A DNA stretch of 64,000 bases from Liolophura sinensis (Eukaryota; Mollusca; Polyplacophora; Chitonida; Chitonidae), in contig NC_088303.1 in the NCBI RefSeq assembly GCF_032854445.1, forward strand, positions 15,321,501 through 15,385,500, written 5' to 3'. The notes under the pieces were generated by a model. It was not told the DNA's origin and searched no databases. It saw only the letters and a program-made list of their open reading frames with translations. Numbering within the stretch: position 1 is the stretch's first letter; each line of letters starts with the position of its first letter. Position numbers and translations under genes: made by a program. Positions 13,503 through 26,600 of the stretch are shown piece by piece.

Positions 13503-13619
13503 ATGCCATTGTGCTCTGCCAAGGACTGATCAACGGTGTATGAGAAGTTAAGCAAGTATTTAATACCCATATGAAAGTTAAGTAAAATTTCAGTCCTGAA
13601 TATAGCCAAAACAAAATCT

Positions 13620-14214
13620 ATGTTTCAGGTTCCTGTATATGCTATATGTGCATGTATGGGATTGATGAAAGCTGTGTTGTTTAGCAAAGGGTTTGGCTGC
13701 ATACATGTATAGCCATTAAGGCATCAAACTTAAAGCTTCTTAATTTCTTAATTAAGGAAAACTTGACAGCTTTAACCCTCATTTTCACTTTAACCCTTGA
13801 GTACAGGGAGTTATCACTAAAAATAACATCTCATGTAGGTTTACTGAAATTACTTTGCCCTTCCATTTTCTCCTTGTTATAATGATCATTTGGCAGGTGT
13901 GTATGTGACAAAAAGTTAAAGAACTGTAACAGAGATTTGTGGCTTTTCTGGCATAAAATCAGGGTTGACATCAGTAGTACCATTTTATGGCCTCTGTGTG
14001 CTTGTAAAAGTGTATTTTTACTAACTAAACTTCAGGTGAAATAAAGGGCCTCCATGGTAAGGCGCTTAGCATGCTATTGCTGTACAATATGACACAGGAG
14101 TCTCTCACCAATGCATTGTGAGTCCATAATGCTGCCTGTCAGGGTAGTGAAGTGTTCCTTTGTGTAGAGCAAACCACCAACCAAATAAACAATTTATTTG
14201 AAATTTCAGTAAAC

Positions 14215-14217
<3 letters not shown>
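13620..14217. other. Likely 5' intron of the symporter gene
   Basis: No coding exon is visible. The first coding exon of the SLC5-like gene starts directly at a 3' splice acceptor, so part of this stretch must be intron downstream of an unidentified 5' untranslated exon. I cannot locate that exon or the promoter. Confidence 0.45.

Positions 14218-14254
<37 letters not shown>
14218..14254. repeat. (AT)n microsatellite beside the exon 1 acceptor
   Basis: An uninterrupted TA run of about 37 bp lies some 30 bp upstream of the 3' splice site at 14284-14285. A T-rich polypyrimidine tract separates the two. Confidence 0.95.
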
Positions 14255-14258
<4 letters not shown>

Positions 14259-14285
14259 TTTTTTTTCTTTTCATTTTTATTTCAG

Positions 14286-14644
14286 TGAGAATGGCATCAG
14301 AGAATGGAGGACAGTTCATGTTCCAGACAGCTGATTTTGTCTTGCTTGGCATAATATCTGCCGTGTCAGTATTTATTGGGATATACCATGCCTTCACCGG
14401 AGGTCGGCAGAAGACCACGTCCGAGTACTTGCTGGGCAATGGGCACATGCAGGTCATACCCGTGGCTGTGTCACTATTGGTCAGTTTCCAGTCGGCTGTC
14501 CTGATGATTGGCTTCCCAGCAGAGATGTATGTGTATGGGACCATGCTCTGGCTGTTCGTCCTCACTGCCATATCAGCTAATATCCTCTCAGCCATTCTTC
14601 TGGTACCTCTCTTCCAGCCTCTCAAACTTGTCAGTGTCTATGAG
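14286..14644 (+). CDS. SLC5-like exon 1 (coding from 14291)
   Basis: Acceptor TTTCAG at 14280-14285, five untranslated bases, then ATG at 14291. It encodes residues 1-118 with the first three helices and ends GTC TAT GAG|GTATGA in phase 0. The TAYEY/STYEY-like motif at the junction is typical of SLC5. Confidence 0.93.
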
Positions 14645-17600
14645 GTATGATATGCACTAAACTTTTCATGTATATTAATAGCAGGCAAAAGGTGAACTTG
14701 CTGGTAGAGTTGGGATGTACATGTATACATTCGGTCATGTTAGGCTAAGCCTCAAAAGTTTGGATATTCTGAATAATTATAAATAAAATAATATTCAGAA
14801 TGAACTGAGACTTTTTCAGCGTTAACCTAAAAAGTGTCAGGCTATCGTTATGTATTTGTAATCATATGATCTTCTGTTAATCAAATATTTCCCTCAGATC
14901 TATCATTTAGATATTATTCATTTGATTGCTATATGTATTTATGGCCAATTTACAAATACGTGAAGTTATTTTATGCAAAGTACTTTGTGTTCAAATCCTC
15001 AGATTGATATGGATTAATCTGCAGATACAAAATGGGCAACAGCTGTTCTTGGCTGTTTCAGGTTCTAACTAATGTACATTGTAATTTAGATATGGATTTA
15101 TCTGTTTCAGTATCTGGAGCTGAGGTTCAAGTCTCGCTTTGTTCGCCTTTTTGGATCTGTTTTGGGAATCTGTGTAACAGTAAGTTTAAACTCGTTTGGC
15201 CGATCCAGTCAGGTTATAGGACTAGCTTGGCTAAGATTGTATAACTGGCTCAGCTAGCACAAAGCTGATGTAGTATTCAAGCTCATTTGGCTGAGTCTGG
15301 TTGTAGGACTGGCTTAGCAAAGTATGTAGGACTAGTTTGGCTAAGGTTGTAGAACTGGCTCAGCTAGCACAAAGCTGATGGAGTATTCAAGCTCATTTGG
15401 CTGAGTCTGGTTGTAGGACTGGCTTAGCAGAGTATGTAGGACTGGTTTGGCTAAGGTTGTAGAACTGGCTCAGCTAGCACAAAGCTGATGGAGTATTCAA
15501 GCTCATTTGGCTGAGTCTGGTTGTAGGACTGGCTTAGCAGAGTATGTAGGACTAGTTTGGCTAAGGTTGTAGAACTGGCTCTGCAACTCAGCTACCACAA
15601 AAGTTAGTACTCAAGCCCATTTGGCTGAGTTAGGATTAGCTTAGCTGCAATTGTAGGACTAGTCTGGCTAATGTTGTAGAACTGAGTCAGTTGAGTGGTT
15701 GTTAGGACTAGCTTAGCAGAGACTGTAGGACTACATGTAGCTTGGCTAAGGTAACCAGTGTGGAACAGGGTAATCACAAAACTAATATAGTACTCAAGCT
15801 CATTTGATTGACCGAGTTTGGTTGTAGCACTGGCTTAGCTGAGTAACATGCTGTTAGGACCAGCTTGGATAAAGCTCATTTGGCTGAGTCAGGCTGTTAG
15901 GATTAGCTTGTCTTTCTGTCTGACATTTAAAGTTCACTGAACATCTCTCATCATCTACACTACAAGGGGAGGAACCCAATCAAATGTTTGGCCATGTTTC
16001 TAAATATAGTGACTTAAAGATGGTTAAAGAGAAACCCAGGATAAAACTGAATGTTTGAGTTTAAGTGTAAATTATTATCCAGTTTAGGTGAAATGGAATA
16101 TCCAGACGCAGACAGCTGAAACTTAAAGAATATTCTTCATTTCCATATTCTCTTTACTGACAGTGCAGGCCTCAGGGCAATGAACATGACAAAACACGTC
16201 AGACTTAATCGTAGCTAAAACTTAATCTTAACTTTCTAATGACTTAGTTAAGACTGTTTTATAAAAAGGGACCACAAACATGCTGAACAAAATCTTAACT
16301 TACACTTAATGTACATGTAAAAGTCTTGCTCTGTAATAACGCTCAAGCTTTAGTGTGGTTCAGCAATAATTGTGGGAATAGAAATGAAACTATATTTAAA
16401 ATCTCAAAATTATTATTTTTACATGCAATATATCATTTTTTGTTTTAAACATACTATTAAGGTTTTAAGAATTTCACATGAAGATATGAAAGGTATGAGT
16501 TAAAATGACTACTGGTAGCTTTTTCTCCCACCATTGAAAATATGAATTAAACAAAAGATTCACAAAAAAATCCTACTAAAATTAAGAATCTAGAAGTCTA
16601 AATTCATGTTCATCATACTAGCAAATAAGCTATTATACATATATAATGTTGTAACAATATCACATACAGTGTTATGCAACAAAATATAATGTGTGTTCAA
16701 AACAATCAACATTTCTCCCCAGAAATATCACCTTAGTTAATTGCTACAAATTTCAAGTGGATAAAATTTTTTAAAATGCAACTCAAAATGCTTTCTGATA
16801 CTTTTATGTCTGTGAATGAAAGAAATTTGTATGAAAACTAAACTTCCTATTGGTAAACCATCATGTTTTTGTTCAGCTTACTCATAGTTTTAATATAACT
16901 TGAATATAGTTTGGGTCCCCAGCATGGCTTTTACTCCCCTTTTTATTCCCCTTCCAGAAGTAAAATAGCTCTAGATATGGCTCTGCTACATGACAAAGGG
17001 TAAAATTCCTCTTGCCATAAACCTGACTGCCATCATGTTAAGGGAAAAGTGCCCCTAACCATTAACCTGACTGCCATCATATTAAGGGAAAAATTCCTCT
17101 CACCATAAACTTGACTGCTATCATGTTAAGGGGAAAATGCCTCTAGCCATAAACCTGACTGCCATCATGTTAAGGGAAAAATTCCTCTTGCCATAAACCT
17201 GACTGCCATCATGTTAAGGGTAAAATTCCTCTCGCCATAAACCTGACTGCCATCATGTTAAGGGTAAAATGTCTCTAGCCATAAACCTGACTGCTATCAT
17301 GTTAAAAGTAAAATTCCTCTAGCCATAAACCTGACTGCCATCATGTTAAGGGAAAAATTCCTCTTGCCATAAACCTGACTGCCATCATGTTAAGGGAAAA
17401 ATGTCTCTAGCCATAAACCTGACTGCCATCATGTTAAGGGAAAAATTCCTCTCGCCATAAACCTGACTGCCAGCATGTCAAGGGAAAAATGCCTCTAGCC
17501 ATAAGCCTGACTGTCATCATGTTAAGGGTAAAATATCTCTAGCCATAAACCTGACTGTCATCTTGTTAAGGGAAAAATTCCTCTCGCCATAAACCTGACT

Positions 17601-20600
17601 GCCAGCATGTCAAGGGAAAAATGTCTCTAGCCATAAACCTGACTGCCATCGTGTTAAGGGAAAAATGTCTCTAGCCATAAACCTGACTGCCATCATGTCA
17701 ATGGAAAAGTGCCCCTAGCCATAAACCTGACTGCCATCATCCTCTAGCTATAAACCTGACTGCCATCATGTTAAGGGAAAAATGTCTCTAGCCATAAACC
17801 TGACTGCCATCATATTGAGGGTAAAATTCCTCTTGCCATAAACCTGACTGCCATCATGTCAAGGGAAAAGTGCCCCTAGCCATAAACCTGACTGCCATCA
17901 TGGTAAGGGTAAAATTCCTCTCGCCATAAACCTGACTGCCATCTTGTAAAGGGTAAAATTCCTCTAGCTATAAACCTGACTGCCAGCATGTTAAGGGTAA
18001 AATTCCTCTTACCATAAACCTGACTGCCATCATGTTAAGGGAAAAATATCTCTAGCCATAAACCTGACTGTCATCATGTTAAGGGAAAAATGTATCTAGC
18101 CATAAGCCTGACTGCCATTATGTCAAGGGAAAAGTGCCCCTAGCCATAAACCCGACTGCCATCATGGTAAGGGTAAAATTCCTCTTGCCATAAACCTGAC
18201 TGCCATCTTGTAAAGGGGAAAATTCCTCTAGCCATAAACCTGATTGCCATCATGTTATGGGTAAAATGTCTCTAGCCATAAACCTGACTGCCATCATGTT
18301 AAGGGTAAAATTCCTCTTGCCATAAACCTGACTGCCATCATGTTAGGGGTAAAAGTCTCTAGCCATAAACCTGACTGCCATCATGTTAAGGGAAAAATGT
18401 CTCAAGCCATAAACCTGACTGCCATCATGTTAAGGGTAAAATTCCTCTTGCCATAAACCTGACTGCCATCATCCTCTAGCCATAAACCTGACTGCCATCA
18501 TGTTAAGGGTAAAATTCCTCTTGCCATAAACCTGACTGCCATCATGTTAAGGGTAAAATTCCTCTTGCCATAAACCTGACTGCCATCATGTTAGGGGTAA
18601 AAGTCTCTAGCTATAAACCTGACTGTCATCATGTTAAGGGAAAAATGTCTCAAGCCATAAACCTGACTGCCATCATGTTAAGGGTAAAATTCCTCCAGCC
18701 ATAAACCTGACTGCCATCATCCTCTAGCCATAAACCTGACTGCCATCATGTTAAGGGTAAAATTCCTCTTGCCATAAACCTGACTGCCATCATGTTAAGG
18801 GAAAAATGTCTCTAGCCATAAACCTGACTGCCATCATGTTAAGGGAAAAATGTCTCTAGACATAAACCTGACTGCCATCATATTAAGGGAAAAATTCCTC
18901 TCGCCATAAACCTGACTGCCATTATGTCAAGGGAAAAGTGCCCCTAACCATAAACCTGACTGCCATCATGTTAAGGGTAAAATTCTTGAAATACCTAATC
19001 CATCTTTTTCATTTACATACATATTCATATATGAGTACACATTTATTCTCTGAAGTTTTATATATAATTTCATGAGTATTTGGATGGAGTATAATGTATG
19101 TAACAGAGAACTGTTTCTACAAAATTTAGTAAGTGAAATGAATGAAAGTAGAAATGACTTACAGAAACTTACAGTTGTCTTGTGTTACAGACATGGTACA
19201 GTGGTGTGGTTTTGTATGGTCCAGCCATAACACTGGAGGCAGGTAGGTGACCTTGAAATTATTGTAAAAGAACTACTTTCTACTATCATGTAAAGAAAGA
19301 AAGAAAATGTGTGTCTGCGAGCACTTGTTTGTTGGTTAAATAAATATGAATTACATGTACCATTCCCAAGCTGAAAAGATTTTTTTTCAAGCCAGCCATC
19401 ATATAGCACATTAGTAGCATTTGTGGCCATGTTTCATGTAGCAGTGAGCATCCACTAAGCCCTTTTGGGCTCAAATCCAAAGTATCAGTCTTCTTTACGA
19501 AAGGAAACACTTGAACCTGGATCGAGGCTGAAATGGTAGCAACCAGCCAACACGGCACAGACCCAGCAGGCGCAAGTTTATCCATCTGAAGCATATGTTT
19601 AACATTTTGTTTTGGATTGCAATTTTCAAGCTATGAAGCCCAACATTATAGTTGTTAAAAAGGCCCTGTTCCCTTTGTGGCAAAATGCCCCTTTGTGGCA
19701 AAATGGACTACAGTCAAGGTTGCGACCTTGGCACATGCACATTGGCAAGATACCATAGCTTGTCAGGTACTGTTTGTCTCTTTCAGTGACTGGCACCCCA
19801 ACATGGCTCTCCATTATCATCATGGCAGCTGCTGGCATTCTCTACACCAGTATCGTATGTATGCTGATTTGTTTGTTTATCTGATTGGTGTTTAACATTT
19901 ACTCAAGAAATTTTTCACTCACATAATAGGGGTAACCTTTTGGGATGGAGGAAACCAAAGTAAAGCACCAGCCTTTGCCAGGTACCTGACAAAGCTCCTC
20001 ACTTGTAGTCACAGCCAGAGTAGCAAGAGCTGGATTCCGACATTTGGATTGACCTCACTGATCAAGGGACAAGTGCTAAGAGACCAGGGGTAAAGATTGA
20101 TACTGAATCATTTTCTGTTTGATGTTCTTTCTTGTTTTTAATGTTTGCTTTCTGCTACCAATTATCCCAGGCACCAATCTGGTCCTCATTTGATTAAGAA
20201 AGCTCGACCATGAAAACATATTCATGAATCCTGGTCTCCTAAATTTCATTCCAAACTATATCACTGCTGGATGTTAATAATAGGAAAGATTATATGAAAT
20301 TTCACATGTGAGATGTAAGATTCTTCTGATTATTTGGATTCGTAACAAGTGTCTAAGCAATATGGACACCAAAGCTTGTGTTTCCAGCATCTTCAATTCA
20401 TTAGATTAGTCTTCTGTAGTATAGAAAACACAGGTGACGGTGAAGACAGTAAAGAGCATTGGACCAAATTCTGAAAGAGCTTAATATGATGAGATCGATT
20501 CATTAACAGCTATACAAAGTGTATAAAGGAGAATTAGATGTGTAAATGACTGTATCACCACTAGGAACGAGAAGTTTTGTCACACATGTGGAAAAGTTAG

Positions 20601-23600
20601 TGTATTAATAATACTTGAGAGAAATAACTTTTAATATTTTTCATGATACAATCTGCTTTCATTACAGGGCCTTTCATTTTGTTCTCATGTTTTCAGGGTG
20701 GTTATAAGGCTGTCATCTGGACGGATGTTTTTCAGTTCCTCGTCATGATAAGTGGGATGGTGGCAATCATTGTCAAGGTTAGAGTCCAGATGTTTGTAAC
20801 ATGTGGTATTATTACATGATATAAGACTAATGACATATTTTTACATCAGGGATGGAGAAATGTACATTTTAGGTTTAAAAAATTTTTAGAAATCTCAATA
20901 CGATTTCCAAAATTTAAGAAAATCAAAATCTGTTGTTGCTATGATGCATTCTCAAGCAATGTTTTCCAGCGTCCTAGTAGCTTAATTATTTGACCTAACA
21001 TGCTTAAATTTTTTGCCATTAACTTTTTTTAGTATGGTTCTCATATTAATTAAGCTGTATAAAAAAACAAACGAAAGTGAGTATTAACTAACTGTGTTGT
21101 GTCATGACTTACAGGGTGTGATAGATGTGGGTGGTATCAGCCGAATGTGGAACATCTGTGAGACAGGGGGTCGGATAAACTTCTTCAAGTCAGTATATGC
21201 CTACATGTATTTCTCCACTGTACAGAGCACTTTTGCCGGTGCCAAGTAGTAGGCTGGTTTATATATTACCGAGTACCTGTACAAAGGCGGATGGTTTAGT
21301 CTCATTCCAGTCTCATCAACCTGTGATTCTGACCGTCATATAAGTGAAATACTCTTCAGTCTGATCATGATCACCATTCAGATAAATAAATAAGTATGTG
21401 TAAGTAATAATGCCGGGAAGATTTATAACATTTTTATGGGTGTCTCACAAAATAAGCATGTTCATGTCAATGGTTGTAATAGTGATAAGTTCTGTGTTAA
21501 AAAAAAAATATTTATAGCTATGATCAGTGGCCAGTTTTACACAGTAAGTTTTAAGTAAAATTTTGTGGATAAGGTGGATTTTTAAGTTTACATTCAAGTC
21601 TTCAATACTTTAAATTTAAAACTTCTCATTTGAGCAGTAAAAGGTTTGTTACTTCTGTGAATTTTTTATCTTTCTTGCATATTAAACTGTTTAGTGTTGT
21701 GAAACAGAGAATTTGAAACTGTTGTGTTCTTCTCCAGTTTTGACCCAGATCCTACAGTTCGACACACATTCTGGTGCCTTATTCTGGGAGGAACTGTGCG
21801 TAAATTTGGCTACAACCTAGGACAACAGGCCATCCAGAGAATGTCCTCAATGGACACGATCAGAAAAGGGCAAAAGTAAGTTTCTAACGCGTACAGCTTA
21901 TGGGCCCTGATTTAGGAAATCATGTTGTTCATATAAAATCGATGATTCCCAGAGGTATAAAACTACACCATTTTACTTACAGTATAAAATGTACTACTAC
22001 AGTACTTACCACATCAAAATGGAAAGTTATCAGATTTTCTACGACATATCTAACGGCTGGCTCTTGGGTTTATCTCGTGTTATCAAAGATTTCGTTTTAA
22101 CTTTTGATTCATGTCAAACAAAACCTGATGTTTATTTCATAAAGTTTATACAAGATTTGAAGATTCACTGAAATATGTACTGTATTTGTACAAATTAAAT
22201 GGAAACTGGCATGTTAAAATTTCAAGGACTTTCCAGGGTCATCCATATGGCGATGGACAGACTATTGGTTTTCTTTAGGCGTGTTAAGTATGTTTTGGTC
22301 CTTTTCTTATATTCATTTTAGATTTACATGTACTATACATTGGTGAAAATGAAACTGAAGAATGGCCTATGATAGACATACCCGTAGGTCACATACCTTG
22401 TGAAACGGACTTCTGCATGCCTCATGAGCTGCCGAATTACCCATGGAGCTCTGCAGGCACACTTGGTTAACATGTTTGGAGGTCAGTGAGGCTGCTATAC
22501 TGTAAATAGCAAGGATGCTACAAACTAGGATAATACTGAGGTTGCTAGATGGAGGTCAGTGAGGCTGCTATAGATTGAGATTAGTGAGGTGGTGTGTGCT
22601 AATCCAGATGATGCTGGCTCATGTGTAACTTTTTCTCAGCAGTTTCAGGTAATTGTACAAATACTGCACATTCTCCGTGTTTTCAGGATTGTCCTATTGG
22701 CTATACCAGGATTTGTAACCTTTGGAACTCTTGCTTGTTTGGAGGGGCTTTTGGCATACGCATATTTTGCTGAAATAGGTTGTGATCCATTAGAAGCTAA
22801 GATGATCAAAACCAATCAAGTAAGTTTGGAGTAAGCTTATGAATATTCCCTGCCCTTGTTTTACAACATTTTTGAATTTTGTGTATATTTTGACAATCTG
22901 GAAAATGGAAGACACATTGCAAACAATCACTGAAGACATCCCCTTAGCTCAATCTGTTCAGTGACCTTTTGTGATTTCAGACCAGTGGCATCCCCACTGC
23001 ATGACCAGGCAATGCAAGTGTATTTTGGTCTGCTATGTGATTTGATTTTATTACACCTGATGATGAAGCCTTGAATTTGTTAAAATTTTAACTTGTTTAC
23101 ATAATAAACTTTGTCATTACTGCATACGTACACAGCTTTACTGTGCAGTATTTATTTATTTGATTGGTGTTTTACGCTGTCCTCAAGAATATTTCACTTA
23201 TACGACAGTAGCCCGCATTAAGGTGGGAGGAAACGGGAGGAAATTCACAGGTTGCTGGCAGATCTTCCCACGAATGGCTGCAGAGAAAGCCAGCATATGC
23301 AAGACTTGAAGTCACAGTAACTGCAGTGGCAGGAGACTCCTGGATCATTGTGCTGTGCTGGCATGCTTACCCTGTCGTCCCTGATTTTTCCCCTGCCCCT
23401 GTGCTATAAACGCTGCTACAAAGACTGCCCTTATTCATTTATCCTTGCCTTTTTGTTTGGTAGGTATTTCCTTATTTCGTCATGTCCCTGTTCCATTCCT
23501 ATCCGGGACTACCAGGAGTGTTCCTCTCATCTGTATTTAGTGCATCGCTGAGGTAATTGTATCACATTTATGTTATGAAATGTCATCTTTTACAGCTATA

Positions 23601-26600
23601 AAGGCTCAGCTTTAGATTTAAATTAAAAGAGGATTCATTTTATTTCCAAACTAATGAATGTTATTCATGCAAAAATTTCTGCATGTACTTTCAAAATCTG
23701 TGCAGCCATGGAATTCACAAAAGATAGTGAAGTGTTGGTGTTGGTGTCTCCATAGCCTATAGGCCCTTAACCATTGAAAATGACAACTGCACATATAGTG
23801 GGATATCTAACCACTAAGGTTTTTCAGCCTGACAGAACATATCTCAAATTATTGCAGGATTGAGTCCAGCTGTTGCTGGTTGGCCGCAGCTTCAAATCAG
23901 GAAGTTTCACAGATATCTGGTGAAGGCCTGTCATTAACTAAGGGCACTCTGTTTCCTCCAAGCTTAAACAAGCTGCTCTGATCGACAGGAAAGAAAGACC
24001 TGAAACTGTTTGGCTGAGTAGGTCTCTTTGAGTGGACATATTGGCTGCTACATCGTCACTGACTAAATGTGCTCAGTTCATAGTATTCAAATGTTTTAGG
24101 ATTGGGTGTGGTCTGGAAATTGAAGGCAATGTCAAAGTGGATTGATTTAATAAGGAAGTCATAAAAAAGGGATTAGTGGAAATTTTGTGATAGCAAGTCC
24201 TGGTATATTACTATCTACCGGGTATACACCAAAAGAGGGGGGCGACAGAAGGGCATACTTGATACATGAGCTAATCTTTGGTGTTCCGTCTTGTTTTCAG
24301 TACTTTATCCTCAAACTTGAATTCCATCTCGGCCATGATATCGACAGACTTTATCCAGCCATATTTTCCAAAATTAAATGATCTTAAAACTACAATCATC
24401 GCGAAACTTACAGGTAAGATGATTCACTTTTTGGTTTTGAGAAAAATTATTTTTGATATTTCTTTAAATTATTTAATAGAGTTTCATGCTTCAAAAAATA
24501 TCAAAATATCAAAAATACTTCATTTATGCACATCCCACCACCAAGGGGAAATTGAATGGATGGATGGATGAATGAACGCATGATTATGACTGTACAATAC
24601 CATACCAATTTACCAAAATCAAACATGTTCAAAATAGGAGACAGTGACAGTAAGATAGAATCAATAAATAACATAACTAATTACTTCAAGTAAAACTTGG
24701 CAGATTGTATTGGTTGTGGAACCAAAATGGCCTTCACCAGTAAACATATAGTTTTAGAAAATGACAACTGCACATATAGTGGGATATCTAACCACTAATG
24801 TTTTTCAGCCTGACAGAACATATCTCAAATTATTCTTTATGTATGTACATGCTGTAGAGGTATTAAGTAATGTGCCACAGTCCAGTGTCTGGTCTAATAC
24901 TTGCTACTACTCGCTATATGTAGACCACATTCTTCTACCCACAGTGGTTGTGTTTGGATTGATAGCAGTTGGGGTTTCGTTTCTAGCAGCAATGACAAAA
25001 GGGCCCTTGTATCAGGTGAAATGTTTGTTTCTTTTCTCAGTAATGGAATTCATACTTTGAAAGAAAAGTACATGTAGTATTGCAATCAAAGGTTATCTCT
25101 TCGAAAGCCGCGTTACAAAATTAATTTCCAAGTATTAATTGTGTTTTTTAAATTTGGTTAAAATTTTAATCATAAATTATACCTAATTATTCTTAACATG
25201 ATATTTGGGGAAAAAATAATTAAACAATAGACAAAAATACAGAGTTCTATTCACAGCATGTATGAACTATGATTTCAAACAATCAAAATTTCAATTGCTT
25301 ACAAAATTGACTTTTGACCATTTGATGTTAACTTTTGGAGGTGCCAACACTGAACTTTCTCCATGTCCATTTTTTTTTTTAGGTATCTTCAATTCTCTTG
25401 AGTTCATTTGATGCACCCCTGACTGGGATATTCCTTTTGGGAGCTCTGATGCCTTCTACCACAGCCAAGGTAATTGTGGATATAATTACAGGCTTATTAT
25501 TACTACATGCATATGGTGTGGTAGTCACGCGTATGTGGTATGGTTATTACATGTATATGGTGTGGTAGTCACATGTATGTGGTATGGTTATTACATGTGT
25601 ATGGTGTGATAGTCACATGTATGTGGTATGGTTATTACATGTATATGGTGTAGTAATCAGGTATATGTGGTATGGTTATTACATGTATATGGTGTAGTAA
25701 TCATGGGTATGTGGTATGGTTATTACATATATATGGTGTAGTAATCAGGTATATGTGGTATGGTTATTACATGTATATGGTGTAGTAATCAGGTATATGT
25801 AGTATGGTTATTACATGTATATGGTGTAGTAATCATGGGTATGTGGTATGGTTATTACATGTATATGGTGTAGTAATCAGGTGTATGTGGTATGGTTATT
25901 ACAGTTATATGGTCTGGTTTATATTACATGAGCACACTAGCACAATGAACCGGAAGCGCCTGACCAATGCGGTCACTGTGAGTTAAAGGCCGGCTGTATG
26001 TGGGAAGGTCTTTGCAGCAACCTCCAGATGGTTGCGGGTTCCCCCTGGCTTTGCCCCGTTTCCTCCCACCATAATGCTGGCTGCCGTCGTATAAGTCAAA
26101 TATTCTTGAGTATGGCATAAAACACCAATCAAAAAAAATAAATAAATAATGTGCATGATATGGTTGTTACATGTGTTATGCCTTTTACATGTATATGTTA
26201 TGGCTATTAGGTGTACGTGTATATGTTTTGGCTGTTACATAGGTATGTTATGGCTGTTAAATGTATATGTTATGGCTAATAGATGTACATGTATATGTTA
26301 TGGCTATTACATATATATGTTATGGCTATTAGATGTACATGTATATGTTGTGGCTATTAGATGTATATGTTATGGCTGTTAGATATATATGTTATGGCTA
26401 TTAGATGTATATGTTGTGGCTATTAGATGTACATGTTATGGCTGTTTCATGTATATGTTATGGCTATTAGATGTATATGGTGTGGCTATTACATGTACGT
26501 GTTATGGCTGTTAGATGTATATGTTATCTCTGTTACCTGTATATGTTATGACTGTTAGATGTATATGTTATGTCTGTTACCTGTATATGTTATGGCTATT

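Noticed and set aside
14285-14290. GTG start two codons upstream of the symporter ATG
   Set aside because: The acceptor AG ends at 14285, so this codon spans the splice site; ATG at 14291 has a good context and eukaryotes rarely start at GTG.
16975-18990. Regularly spaced repeats resembling a CRISPR array
   Set aside because: Units are directly adjacent with no unique spacers, and the DNA is eukaryotic; it is a minisatellite.
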